The notes below the pieces were generated by a model that saw only the letters and a program-made list of their open reading frames with translations, did no database searches and was not told the DNA's origin. Source: Teredinibacter turnerae (GTDB lineage: Bacteria > Pseudomonadota > Gammaproteobacteria > Pseudomonadales > Cellvibrionaceae). Taken from it: a stretch of 64,000 nt of DNA. Shown piece by piece: positions 27,853 to 36,042 of the stretch. The position numbers were made by a program, and so were the translations under genes. Numbering within the stretch: position 1 is the stretch's first letter; each line of letters begins with the position of its first letter. Where the stretch lies: NCBI RefSeq assembly GCF_037935975.1, contig NZ_CP149817.1:4712001-4776000 (forward strand). Reading direction: 5' to 3'.

Positions 27853-27940
27853 AGGGAACAGGGAACAGGGAACAGGGAACAGGGAACAGGGAACAGGGAA
27901 CAGGGAACAGGGAACAGGGAACAGGGAACAGGGAACAGGG
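27853..27940. repeat. Heptanucleotide tandem repeat (AGGGAAC)n
   Basis: About 12.5 perfect head-to-tail copies of AGGGAAC, 88 bases in all, in non-coding DNA between rpoD and the tRNA genes. Its period equals neither a codon multiple nor a CRISPR repeat. It should be prone to slippage, so copy number may vary between isolates. Confidence 0.95.
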
Positions 27941-28158
27941 GCATATTGCGCGGCACATCGCGGTAAGACAACCCAACCACCGGCTTCTGGCCTAACGGTG
28001 CATACACTAACCCCATTAACCAGACACAACCCCGCAAAACCCCGATCTAAAGCCTATCGAACGCGCTCAAACCCAATAATCCCTTGCTATGTACCTGATT
28101 TTCGAAGAAAATACCGCCCCCATCCAGCAGCACACCACCGCTGGAACTACCTCTTTAA

Positions 28159-28199
28159 GGGCCTTTAGCTCAGTTGGTTAGAGCATCCGACTCATAATC
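28159..28199 (+). pseudogene. 5' half of a tRNA-Ile(CAU) gene, cut in the anticodon loop
   Basis: The sequence reads as a normal tRNA through acceptor strand GGGCCTT, the D-arm and the anticodon-stem 5' strand into the loop CTCATAA and TC, then diverges into unrelated sequence. Its acceptor strand GGGCCTT pairs perfectly with AAGGCCC of the 3' fragment at 37395-37439, and not with CAGGCCC of the neighbouring intact tRNA. This is the left remnant of the host gene used as integration site by the 28200-37394 element. Confidence 0.85.
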
Positions 28200-28229
28200 A
28201 AGTGGCCTGGGGTCAATGTAAAGAAAAAT

Positions 28230-28306
28230 GGGCCTGTAGCTCAGTTGGTTAGAGCACCCGACTCATAATCGGTAGGTCCTCAGTTCAAGTCTGAGCAGGC
28301 CCACCA
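28230..28306 (+). tRNA. tRNA-Ile2 (anticodon CAU, lysidine type), complete
   Basis: 77 bases including encoded CCA. Acceptor GGGCCTG/CAGGCCC, D-arm GCTC/GAGC, anticodon loop CTCATAA, T-arm CTCAG-TTCAAGT-CTGAG. A CAU anticodon could be Met or Ile2. C4-G69 and C5-G68, known recognition pairs for the lysidine synthetase TilS, are present, and E. coli ileX also lies near rpoD, so Ile2 (reading AUA) is preferred. It sits inside the left end of the mobile element and is flanked by a perfect 13-base inverted repeat (taaagaaaaatgg at 28219-28231 and its complement at 28304-28316). Confidence 0.85.
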
Positions 28307-28463
28307 TTTTTCTTTATATTTCAATAGGTTACAGAAATCCACCTGATAGCCACCGCCTGCACCACTATCAAAATTCGCTTACATACTCCCGCCAGATATT
28401 TCATCAACTTTGGCAAGCGCCCATTGCTGTTAATAATTATGGTGGTGCATTTGGTGGTGAGAT

Positions 28464-29528
28464 TTAATTTTGTAGGTTTAGGTAAGCCCCAAGGAATTCT
28501 TCAAAGATTGGGGTCAATGGTGATGGTTTCGCGAAGCCTTCAAGCCCAAGCCTTGCCTGCTCACAACTAAACCAACCAATCACTAACGCCTCAGCCATAT
28601 CACTCTCGGAGATCATCGGGTTTTCCCAATCTCTGCCAATAGCTAACAATGAAGCAACGCTCAATACCTGTGGACAAAACATCTGCGGAATCAGGAGGTC
28701 AGCATAAGCTTTGACTGCCAAAGTTTTATAAAGCTTTTCGGCCACAGAAGATATTTCCACTAGAGTTGGATTATCCGTTCGGCGCTTGGCATACAATAAT
28801 TTTGCCTTCTCGATAAGTCCTCCTGCCGGAGCCGGGCGCAACTGCCAATTACGAAAATTCTTTATACGGAGAGAAAAGTCCGTTGGCATGAAAAGCAAGC
28901 CGCCGTAGAACGGGCTACCCGCAAAACTTTCTGGCAGAAGATCATCAAATGCAGTATCCGTAGTCTCACCCAAGATTGTCAAAGGCGCCGGCGTTATAGC
29001 AGACTTGCCACCTTTGACACCGTGAGGGCGCACCAGCCAGTTAAAGCGCTCCCGCTGAATTCGGCTAAGTAGGGAAGCTTTACTCACTGGGCTATAAGCT
29101 TTTTTATCCCTCGCCGCTTCATTTCGCAAATCACCTCGATGCAACTTGGCCAGAGTTTCATGATGACTTTCGTGCTCTAAAACCATTAGAGGCTGGTCAC
29201 GCTCGACCCGCTGCCAAATCGCATTCGCCGATGGAAAACCTGAAACTATGGGATATTCAGGACTAACTGCCATCAAAAATTCCTTAGCAGCTTGAATAAT
29301 ATTACCCTTCCCGCTGCCAGATGACCCAACTAACACCACACCTTGATTGACGACAGAAAATACATCTTCACCCTTTGGATTCATCGGTGACTTGTAGTAG
29401 TAACCGGAACCAGCCAAGGAAGACATTACCGCTAAACCAGCACCGATTGCATGAGTAGGCGTGACGATTGGCGAAAGCTCTAACAACTGATTTGCAATCG
29501 CATATGTGAGATTTTGCTTAGTATTCAT
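28464..29528 (-). CDS. DUF3987-like P-loop ATPase of the element
   Basis: 354 aa. The N-terminal third has GAGLAVMSSLAGSGYYYKSP and a Walker A motif in VVLVGSSGSGKGNIIQAAKE. The middle has LMVLEHESHHETLAKLHRGD, and then LTILGETTDTAFDDLLPESF with AGSPFYGGLLFMP. This order (P-loop, acidic strand, then a segment choosing among outcomes ending in GLLFxP) resembles the DUF3987 proteins that accompany primases in phages and satellites. It lies 10 bases after the primase-helicase on the same strand, so a joint role in element replication is likely. The exact activity is not known. Confidence 0.65.
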   Translation of the reverse strand: MNTKQNLTYAIANQLLELSPIVTPTHAIGAGLAVMSSLAGSGYYYKSPMNPKGEDVFSVVNQGVVLVGSSGSGKGNIIQAAKEFLMAVSPEYPIVSGFPSANAIWQRVERDQPLMVLEHESHHETLAKLHRGDLRNEAARDKKAYSPVSKASLLSRIQRERFNWLVRPHGVKGGKSAITPAPLTILGETTDTAFDDLLPESFAGSPFYGGLLFMPTDFSLRIKNFRNWQLRPAPAGGLIEKAKLLYAKRRTDNPTLVEISSVAEKLYKTLAVKAYADLLIPQMFCPQVLSVASLLAIGRDWENPMISESDMAEALVIGWFSCEQARLGLEGFAKPSPLTPIFEEFLGAYLNLQN

Positions 29529-29538
29529 TTGACACGTC

Positions 29539-31458
29539 CTAATCTAATTCGATGGTTACAGCGTTTAGCTCGGGCCTGGTGATAATATCCTCAGAGCCTC
29601 CAGCCCAAGTCACCAGTTTTTTACCGGCAAGTTCCTCCAAGATACGCCGCGCTCGTTTTCTAACAGTGTCGGATTTCGCCTTAGGATCAGTGTCTTTCCA
29701 GTGATTAATGTAAGCGATAAAAGGAATATTGGAAGTTACGCCAGCGAGATTGCCTTGCACATTTTCATCAACACTTGTTTTTAATTTTCGGAGAATATCG
29801 ACCGCTTGCGCCTGATAGCCTTTTAATGGTTTCGCCCTGCCATCAAAGTCAGGTTTGACGATGCAAGTAGTGATAGGCTCACCTTCATCATCTTCGCCAA
29901 GTTCCACCTGCTCCAAAACAAAAGGCAACGGAATATTCTCTTGTCCGTCTTTCTGCTTTTCGACAAGAGCAATATGCTGATCATTATTTTTTAGACAGGA
30001 CAGAACAGTATCAGCTGCTCCGAGTAGTACTGATGAACCTCGCATGCCTCTGTCTGCATCCTTTCCAGAGTGGTGCACAATCATAATGTGCAAATCCGAG
30101 TACCCTTCCATGATTGAAGCAACCGATTTAATAAATCGCTTCATATCTTTGGCAGAGTTTTCGTCCTCGCCATCACCGTAATATCGACTCAAAGTGTCCA
30201 ACACTAAAAGTTTTGGTGGCGCCCCGGTTTTATAAGTCACTTCCGCCAACATTTCTTTGAACTGCTCTATTTCATCTGGCGTTGATAATGCAGTTGGCAG
30301 GATGTACATGGGAGGATTACTATTTCCTTTAGCCTTGGCAATTCCGGCGGCCCTTCGTGACAGGCCCGACACCCCCTCGCCACAAGCATATATAACCGCC
30401 CCCTGACTTACCTCCCGCCCCATCCAGTTTTCTCCATTGGCGACGGCGTAACAAAGGTCTAAGGCTAAAAAACTTTTACCCGCTCCGGGGGCACCATATA
30501 AAACCGAAAGCCCGCTCTCACCAAGAATACCCTTGATTAATTTTAATATCGCAACCTGACGATTAATAAATTCACCAAATGGAATTAGATGAACTCGTTT
30601 ACCATCCTTCCATGCCTTCAACAAATCTTCCGCAATAGTTTTCCCATGCTCAAAAGCACTTCGCTCCCTGTCGCCAATTTTACGAGCCTTTGGGATGGTA
30701 TGCTTTTCGAGGTAATCCGAACGTTTCGCTTTATCGCGCTGACCTAAACCAGACAGAAGGAACAGCCGCTGAACCTGCGCGTCGTCAGACGTATACTCAG
30801 CAAGCTTGCCACACAACTCCAAATCAGCCTCAGACTGGGATTCATGGATTTTTTGCCAATTCCCCGACCAAAGTGCATCAAAGCGAACTCTATAACTTGC
30901 TCTCGCGCTCTGCAGTATTTGTTCATCAAGCTGAGGAGGGCGATAAACCTCAGCTATCGGAGTTTCAGTTTGCTTATCGCATTGGCCAACCAAATAATTT
31001 ACTAACTGCTGCCCCTCGGCGATACTCTGTGCCCCTACGCAATCACCGGTTACCAGCATGTAGCGTTCGTGTGGGTAAATCTCTAGGCCGTTTTCTGAGT
31101 TGCGTCGACCAAGTTCCATCTCGCCGCGCAAAACGATGTGATAGCCTTTGCCCGATAGCGAACGTTCAATATAAGTGTCGCCAGCACTTTGTAGAATTTC
31201 CGAATGCAGCCTAGCTCTATTTTCATCGCACTCTTTGTTATCAAGGTCGATAAATACGAATGGGTCGTCGTGAGTAAATACAAAGCCCAAGTGTAAATCA
31301 TTCTGTTCTGCAAACTTTTTTGCTTCTTCAAAACTGGCCCAAGTTGAGGAGTCAGTTACAGAAGCGAGCTTGCCTGAATGAGGGCTTATTGGTCGTTTAT
31401 TTGTGTCGGCAGCGATCCACTGGTCAAGTTCCAGTAGCTCTGGTGGTAGGTGTAACAT
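29539..31458 (-). CDS. Primase/RepA-type helicase fusion of the element
   Basis: 639 aa. Residues 1-165 look like an archaeo-eukaryotic primase/primase-polymerase domain, with LDQWIAADTNKRPISPHSGK, the metal-binding FVFIDLDNKE and SGKGYHIVLRG. Residues about 300-520 are a RecA-like hexameric helicase (AAA_25, RepA-like): Walker A SVLYGAPGAGKSFLALDLC, Walker B LLVLDTLSRYYGDGEDEN and HIMIVHHSGKDADRGMRGSS. The C-terminus has a winged-helix-like segment (KSDTVRKRARRILEELAGKK). It would prime and unwind the element's own origin. It lies downstream of alpA with 15 bases between, and 10 bases before the DUF3987-like gene. Confidence 0.85.
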   Translation of the reverse strand: MLHLPPELLELDQWIAADTNKRPISPHSGKLASVTDSSTWASFEEAKKFAEQNDLHLGFVFTHDDPFVFIDLDNKECDENRARLHSEILQSAGDTYIERSLSGKGYHIVLRGEMELGRRNSENGLEIYPHERYMLVTGDCVGAQSIAEGQQLVNYLVGQCDKQTETPIAEVYRPPQLDEQILQSARASYRVRFDALWSGNWQKIHESQSEADLELCGKLAEYTSDDAQVQRLFLLSGLGQRDKAKRSDYLEKHTIPKARKIGDRERSAFEHGKTIAEDLLKAWKDGKRVHLIPFGEFINRQVAILKLIKGILGESGLSVLYGAPGAGKSFLALDLCYAVANGENWMGREVSQGAVIYACGEGVSGLSRRAAGIAKAKGNSNPPMYILPTALSTPDEIEQFKEMLAEVTYKTGAPPKLLVLDTLSRYYGDGEDENSAKDMKRFIKSVASIMEGYSDLHIMIVHHSGKDADRGMRGSSVLLGAADTVLSCLKNNDQHIALVEKQKDGQENIPLPFVLEQVELGEDDEGEPITTCIVKPDFDGRAKPLKGYQAQAVDILRKLKTSVDENVQGNLAGVTSNIPFIAYINHWKDTDPKAKSDTVRKRARRILEELAGKKLVTWAGGSEDIITRPELNAVTIELD

Positions 31459-31473
31459 GGTAAAGGCTCCGCA

Positions 31474-31674
31474 TTATTGTTCTTGTTGTGTTTGCGGATT
31501 TTGCTTTTCTTCTATCCACTGTTCGACCACAGTGCGAGGCCAGCCGATCATGCCGGGGCCATATTTAGTAGATTTTGGGAAGTGACCGATTTTCTGCCAG
31601 CGGTATAGAGTTGGCTGTGAAATACTTAGAATTTGACACACGTCGGCGACGCGAAGAACTGATTTCTCAAACAT
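31474..31674 (-). CDS. alpA: AlpA-family regulator/excisionase
   Basis: 66 aa from the ATG at 31674, which has a CGGAG ribosome site; the longer frame upstream runs through non-coding sequence. The helix-turn-helix VLRVADVCQILSISQPTLYR WQKIGHFPKSTKYGPGMIGW and the final VVEQWIEEK are typical of AlpA/MerR-like excisionase proteins of P4-type elements, which activate integrase or act as directionality factors. First gene of the leftward replication operon. The palindrome cluster at 31897-31987 upstream is a natural candidate for its binding sites. Confidence 0.88.
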   Translation of the reverse strand: MFEKSVLRVADVCQILSISQPTLYRWQKIGHFPKSTKYGPGMIGWPRTVVEQWIEEKQNPQTQQEQ

Positions 31675-32497
31675 GGTTTTAACTCCGAGACTAAGGGTTG
31701 CGTTTACGCTTCGGTTTCCCGACCCATGCCGCCTCAAACCCATGTTTGAAGATGATTTACGAGCGTGATGGCTCCATAATACAAATGAGAAAACAGTAAA
31801 TGCAAATGTTTTCTTGATCCTTTTTCTTACGCAAATGCAAAATTGAATATCCCACCCTAGTGCTAGTATTTGGGTCATAAAGGTCGGGCGGGACACGGGA
31901 TATCCCTAAAGGGATATATCCCGGGTATCCCGGCTATGGACCTGCTGGGATATTTCTCCCGGGATATGGGATATTTTTTATATCCCAGAGTAATTTCATA
32001 CCGACAATTCGGATCATGTATCGGCAATGCGTAAGACTAAATGAATAATGCGATTCTCTTACTTTTACAAGCCAACAAAAAAAATAAATCTAACGACCTG
32101 CAAAAACGTTATTTCCGCAATATCTTGTTAGGTAGACACCCGCCCCATAGCGATACCTCACGCCTTGGGCTGTTTTAATGCCCTGTGGTCTACTCACAAT
32201 AACCGCAATATTTCGCGTCTCTGATTGTGAATCAGATGGTCTTCTAGAGTAACAAGTTGAATTGATTAGATATTTTGACAAGGACTGTCAGATGGGGGTT
32301 ATCACGGAGGTAAAAAAATCCCCGATTGGATGACCAACCGGGGAAACCAATACACCTGAACCAAATGCCGCCTACACGCGACAAACCCAGTATCCAGCAC
32401 ATTAAAAAGATTTCCACCGCAAAGCATCACATAACTAAGTGCCCCACCGTTTTTACGGCTGGATTATAGAAACCATATTTGAAAAGCGGTGGCAACC
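31675..32497. other. Regulatory/origin region of the element
   Basis: About 820 bases separating the leftward replication genes from the rightward unknown genes. It contains the GGGATAT cluster at 31897-31987. A minus-strand frame of 63 codons (32090-32281) is open, but I see no family or ribosome-site support. The remaining sequence is AT-rich, with a short cggtt-rich palindrome near 32320-32345 (ccccgattgg...ccaaccgggg). Confidence 0.5.
31897..31987. repeat. Cluster of GGGATAT/ATATCCC repeats (putative iterons or operators)
   Basis: Within 91 bases GGGATA or its complement occurs at least seven times, mostly as facing pairs: GGGATATCCC, GGGATATATCCC, a CCCGGGTATCCCGG palindrome, GGGATATTTCTCCCGGGATAT, and GGGATA...TATATCCC at the end. 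It lies about 220 bases upstream of alpA. The density points to an origin for the RepA-like helicase or an AlpA/repressor operator. Confidence 0.7.
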
Positions 32498-33064
32498 ATG
32501 ACAACTAATCCTTGGGAAAGAGGAAAAGCCAAAAAAGAGATTGATACAACTTTGCAAGACCCGCAAACCGGTCGATTTGTTAAAGGCAATTCGGGTCGTA
32601 AACAAGGCTCTAGAAGCAAGGTCACCAAAGCAATCGAAAATATGATGGATGGTGAAGCTGAGGCCTTGACTCGGCGATGTATCGAACTTGCATTTAAAGG
32701 TGACCCGACAGCACTAAAAATCTGCTTTGATCGAATTGCGCCGATCAGAAAAGGAAGACCGCTAAGCAATATTAAACGCAATGATGGTGAAAATTCAGTT
32801 GAAGCTTTAATGCGATCAGTCTTAGACGGAGAAATTACTCCCGAAGAAGGCAAAGACCTTGTATCTATGATCGAAAGCGCTGCTCGCATTGCTGCTAATC
32901 AAGCTTTGAGCGAACTCCGACAAAAACAAATCGATTCATTGAAGGATTCAGGAATTGATCCAGCGGAGCACGTGATGATCGTGCCGAGTCTTCAAGATCC
33001 TGATCAATGGTCTAACCAAGCCGTTAAATATCAAGAAGTTTTAAAAAGAACCGTTCGAGATTAA
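32498..33064 (+). CDS. DUF5681-domain protein
   Basis: 188 aa from the ATG at 32498; a GTG three codons earlier is possible. Residues about 18-80 match the DUF5681 pattern: TGRFVKGNSGRKQGSRSKVT, then EALTRRCIELAFKGDPTALKICFDR and IAPIRKGRP. In phages this domain is found in small proteins near terminase or portal genes and is thought to relate to DNA packaging, though that is not proven. The C-terminal half is helical (ALSELRQKQIDSLKDSG). First gene of the rightward unit of the element. Confidence 0.75.
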   Translation: MTTNPWERGKAKKEIDTTLQDPQTGRFVKGNSGRKQGSRSKVTKAIENMMDGEAEALTRRCIELAFKGDPTALKICFDRIAPIRKGRPLSNIKRNDGENSVEALMRSVLDGEITPEEGKDLVSMIESAARIAANQALSELRQKQIDSLKDSGIDPAEHVMIVPSLQDPDQWSNQAVKYQEVLKRTVRD

Positions 33065-33085
33065 TTAATACACGAGGAACCAATC

Positions 33086-33817
33086 ATGTCTACCACCAAT
33101 ATCTCAACACATGTTTCACCTACAATTCGACCGGAAAATATTACCGGCCTACCCGGATACAACGAGCAAACCAAAGGCTACGTATCCAGCTCTGTAAACG
33201 CGTTAAAAATTGCGACTACAGCTATTGACGATACCATTAAAGCTCGTTTGGCAGTAAATGCCGACCCGTCACGCAATCCTAAAGCTAAAGTGTTAGCAGT
33301 TGCGGATTACGCGGAAAAACAAGACTCGCAGTTGCAAAAATTATTTGAAAAGACAGCCGACGACCTTCTTAAACGTATAGCGCACAAGGAATCTGAGCTA
33401 TCAAAACCTGTCGAGGAATTCGCAGGCATCGGACATGTGGCTAGCGAAATACGAAATCACCTGAAAAACACCGATCGCGACAAGCGTATGGCATTTTTGA
33501 ACGAAGCTCTAGAAAGCGGCGACGATAAAACACTTAAAAGTATTCTTGGTGCGCCTAGCTATTTATCAGGCTTAACAGATTTAGAACACAAGCACTACAC
33601 CAAGTTATTTCATCAAAAAGCTAATCCAGAAATCGCAGCACAGATTAATCTAATGTCTGGCGCACTCGACAAACTTAAAAATGCACACAAAGTAATTCGT
33701 AAACAATTCGATGAAGCGATTGGCGCAAATGCGGTTGAGGTTGCCAAGTTGCGAGCAGCCAATAGCGCAGCAGAAGAAGCTTTGGCCGTTAAAAACTTGC
33801 TAGGCATGGAGGAATAG
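33086..33817 (+). CDS. Unknown helical protein of the element
   Basis: 243 aa, Ala/Lys/Glu-rich and largely helical, with heptad-like stretches (KLFEKTADDLLKRIAHKESE and KLRAANSAAEEALAVKNLLG). No family is recognised. GAGGAACC precedes the ATG at proper spacing. It lies 21 bases after the DUF5681 gene and 2 bases before the next, so it is part of the same operon. Composition is compatible with a scaffold-like or structural helper protein, but that is a guess. Confidence 0.75.
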   Translation: MSTTNISTHVSPTIRPENITGLPGYNEQTKGYVSSSVNALKIATTAIDDTIKARLAVNADPSRNPKAKVLAVADYAEKQDSQLQKLFEKTADDLLKRIAHKESELSKPVEEFAGIGHVASEIRNHLKNTDRDKRMAFLNEALESGDDKTLKSILGAPSYLSGLTDLEHKHYTKLFHQKANPEIAAQINLMSGALDKLKNAHKVIRKQFDEAIGANAVEVAKLRAANSAAEEALAVKNLLGMEE

Positions 33818-33819
33818 TC

Positions 33820-34011
33820 ATGCCTTATCCCACTAAACCGATACCCGCACACAAATTGCCGCCACCCTGCGGCACTAACCCCACTCACCTCCAAAACCTA
33901 ATTGATAGGGCAATTGAGCAATTGCAGCTGGCACATGGTGAGGATGGGCAGCTTCCGTACCTGGACTACATCGACAAATGCAAATTCAGATTGGAGCAAG
34001 CGCTGTCATGA
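33820..34011 (+). CDS. Small unknown protein of the element
   Basis: 63 aa. A Pro-rich start (PYPTKPIPAHKLPPPCGTNP) precedes a helix (LQNLIDRAIEQLQLAHGEDG) and DYIDKCKFRLEQALS. No family known. It follows the 243-aa gene by 2 bases and overlaps the next gene by ATGA, supporting translation as part of a coupled chain. Confidence 0.6.
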   Translation: MPYPTKPIPAHKLPPPCGTNPTHLQNLIDRAIEQLQLAHGEDGQLPYLDYIDKCKFRLEQALS

Positions 34012-34217
34012 ATCAATGGGGTTGGACAAAAGACTTTACAGATACAGCTGAGTCTAACAACGATGTCTCACAGGAGGCAGATCTCACTCCACTAGGCAGC
34101 ACTAACGACCAGCTAACTACGCAATTGGCAGAAGCATACACTCGCCCACAAACATGGCTGGTCAAACAATACATAGCAGAAGCCAAGCGCCGCCTCGCAA
34201 GGTTATCGCATCCATGA
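34008..34217 (+). CDS. Small unknown protein of the element
   Basis: 69 aa starting at the ATGA that overlaps the previous stop; the longer frame from 33978 is not needed. It begins NQWGWTKDFTDTAESNNDVS and ends with a basic helix (QYIAEAKRRLARLSHP). No family known. It overlaps the next gene again by ATGA. Confidence 0.6.
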   Translation: MNQWGWTKDFTDTAESNNDVSQEADLTPLGSTNDQLTTQLAEAYTRPQTWLVKQYIAEAKRRLARLSHP

Positions 34218-34663
34218 AACCGGGCGACTTAAATTCTCCAAGAACTCAGGAAGAGGCTATTCACAACTTGTGGGGAGCCGTTTTCTTCCAAGCACTTAAA
34301 GATGATGACCCAGAATGGCTCGAAGGAGCTGACTACTTTCGGGTTGCAGAGTTAGCAGGAATACCCGCAGCACTAGCAGGCAAAGTTAGAGCAATGCTCT
34401 TAGCAGGTAAAATCTCGCGCGACGTTTTTAAAAAACTGGCCCCCGCTGTACCAAGTGCCGAGCCTGAGAAAATGCGGACAGAGTATTCCCCCAGATCGTT
34501 TAACTCCATCGCTAAAGTCAAAAAAATAGCTGAATCCATGCATAGCCAAAACCCCGAGGTTACGGCCGTAGAAATTAGAAATGCCTGCGTTTCAATCGGT
34601 ATAAAACCATCAACCGCATACAGCCAAGCTTGGAACTGGTTGAAAAGGCGAGCTGATCTCTAA
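34214..34663 (+). CDS. Unknown protein of the element
   Basis: 149 aa starting at the ATGA overlapping the preceding stop (KPGDLNSPRTQEEAIHNLWG). The middle has FFQALKDDDPEWLEGADYFR and LAGIPAALAGKVRAMLLAGK; the C-terminal 55 residues look like a helix-turn-helix (KVKKIAESMHSQNPEVTAVE then GIKPSTAYSQAWNWLKRRA), suggesting DNA binding. No family recognised. Last gene of the rightward chain; it converges with the small minus-strand gene at 34660. Confidence 0.65.
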   Translation: MKPGDLNSPRTQEEAIHNLWGAVFFQALKDDDPEWLEGADYFRVAELAGIPAALAGKVRAMLLAGKISRDVFKKLAPAVPSAEPEKMRTEYSPRSFNSIAKVKKIAESMHSQNPEVTAVEIRNACVSIGIKPSTAYSQAWNWLKRRADL

Positions 34664-34869
34664 TCAAATGGTCGCCAACGACTGACCCCATTAAATCCCC
34701 TGTAATTCAACACTCTAAACTCAATCGCCCAGATTGTCTGGCTATCAATGGTGTAATGGGTGGTAAGGCCGGCTTTGTGGCATGCGATATAAGGCCGTTT
34801 AATAGCACCCCCCTCACATTTGCCCGCCTTTTCCCAGTAACCCCGGTACATCGCCGTATACCGCGCCAT
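34660..34869 (-). CDS. Possible small protein downstream of the lipoprotein gene
   Basis: 69 aa from the ATG at 34869 (ARYTAMYRGYWEKAGKCEGG), 7 bases after the lipoprotein stop. It is rich in aromatic and Cys residues (YIACHKAGLTTHYTIDSQTI). No family recognised. A longer version starting within the lipoprotein gene is possible. Evidence is position and an uninterrupted frame only. Confidence 0.4.
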   Translation of the reverse strand: MARYTAMYRGYWEKAGKCEGGAIKRPYIACHKAGLTTHYTIDSQTIWAIEFRVLNYRGFNGVSRWRPFD

Positions 34870-34876
34870 AGGCCCC

Positions 34877-35767
34877 TTACTTGGTGAATTCAATATCAAC
34901 AACTTTGGCGATGGCTTTTCCTTCTTGCCAATCAGACAGTGCAGATTCCAAGGTATAGTATTTGTCTTTTTCCATTTCCTTCACATAGCCAGGTTTCAAA
35001 GGCTTGTTGTCACCACTGAAAGAATACTCACTAACCAATACCGGGAAATAATCCTCTTCAAAAATTGTATTGCCATCTTTGTCTTGAAAATAAACAATCA
35101 CTTTAACTTTATCCAGTGAACGATCACCCTTGTTTTTAAGCGAGATTCGAACGGCAGGAACTTGTTTTTTAAGATAGGTATCAATTCGCTGGGCACGAAA
35201 TTCTGTAATCTCAACCTTGTCCATATAATTCATTTTTTCTGTAAACTCTTCCATTGCCTTGGTAGTTTTTTCGATACCAACCTCAGCAGCTTCCACACCG
35301 GAAGATATTTCGCTCATTGCTTTATATTTCGCTAGCGCCTCTTCAAACTTGTTACTTTTAAGAAGGTCTTGCGCTTCCTTCTTCAAGCCGCTGACTTTTT
35401 CCCGTTCGGCTTTCTCCTTCTCTCGTCTGACACGATCTTCTTCAAGGCTTGTTTTGTGCTTTCCTATAATTTGTTCACCAGTTAAACCGTCGATAGCTTT
35501 TAAATTAACCGTTAACATGGCTTCAGTTGTAGATTCCGTAGACTTGCCAGCGAACGCGGCACCCATCATGGATTTAAAACCACTATCACCGCCGATGCTG
35601 AAATACATCAAGGCTTTTTGGAAATCTTCTCGTTTGCCTTCCGGTAAGTCATTCACAATTTTCTTGGTTGATTCTTTAATAGCTGATTCACTGGAAGCAT
35701 CAAATTTGGCTGGCCCAAAACAGCCGGCAAGCAGTACGACAATTGTCGTGAGGAAAAACTTTTTCAT
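34877..35767 (-). CDS. DUF6694-type lipoprotein
   Basis: 296 aa. The lipobox VVLLAGC with Cys16 indicates lipidation and export. Residues 20-100 (ESAIKESTKKIVNDLPEGKR EDFQKALMYFSIGG) have the helical layout I associate with DUF6694 lipoproteins. A long charged coiled coil follows (KHKTSLEEDRVRREKEKAER), and the C-terminal 95 residues look like a beta-sandwich (VPAVRISLKNKGDRSLDKVK VIVYFQDKDGN). A lipoprotein as cargo of an integrated element may act at the cell surface, for instance in phage exclusion, but nothing proves that. The gene lies between the rightward chain and the integrase. Confidence 0.75.
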   Translation of the reverse strand: MKKFFLTTIVVLLAGCFGPAKFDASSESAIKESTKKIVNDLPEGKREDFQKALMYFSIGGDSGFKSMMGAAFAGKSTESTTEAMLTVNLKAIDGLTGEQIIGKHKTSLEEDRVRREKEKAEREKVSGLKKEAQDLLKSNKFEEALAKYKAMSEISSGVEAAEVGIEKTTKAMEEFTEKMNYMDKVEITEFRAQRIDTYLKKQVPAVRISLKNKGDRSLDKVKVIVYFQDKDGNTIFEEDYFPVLVSEYSFSGDNKPLKPGYVKEMEKDKYYTLESALSDWQEGKAIAKVVDIEFTK

Positions 35768-36042
35768 TGATTGGCCCTATTGTTATTCATCTCATCATTG
35801 ATTAAAGGTAGCAGCAAACGAAATTGTAGTTCCTCCTGATTCCTAATCAAAGGTCTAATCCCTATGAAGGCTTGAGTTATCAACGAGTTAGCGGGCTGAA
35901 GAAAATTGGTGGGTGTATCTGGGGGTTAGGCTGGCTTTGTATACTGCGATTTGGAGAGGGTTTGGGGTAAGGCCTCGGGGTTAGTGTGCCCTTACCCCAT
36001 ATTGTGCGTTATATGGACGTTAACAAAGCCACAGGGGGAGAG

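Noticed and set aside
27853-27940. Short regular repeat as a CRISPR array
   Set aside because: The unit is 7 bases with no spacers; it is a simple tandem repeat.
27599-28037. Minus-strand frames rich in PCSLFPV repeats
   Set aside because: These are translations of the heptamer repeat and of the rpoD antisense strand.
28230-28306. Intact tRNA as the integrated attL made from the host 5' end
   Set aside because: Its acceptor and T-stem differ from the right-end fragment at paired positions, whereas the fragment at 28159 complements that right end exactly.
28230-28306. Elongator or initiator tRNA-Met
   Set aside because: CAU fits, but C4-G69 and C5-G68 and the place next to rpoD favour the lysidine-modified tRNA-Ile2. 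Not fully excluded.
32090-32281. 63-aa minus-strand gene in the element
   Set aside because: No ribosome site, family or neighbour support, and it lies in the presumed regulatory region.
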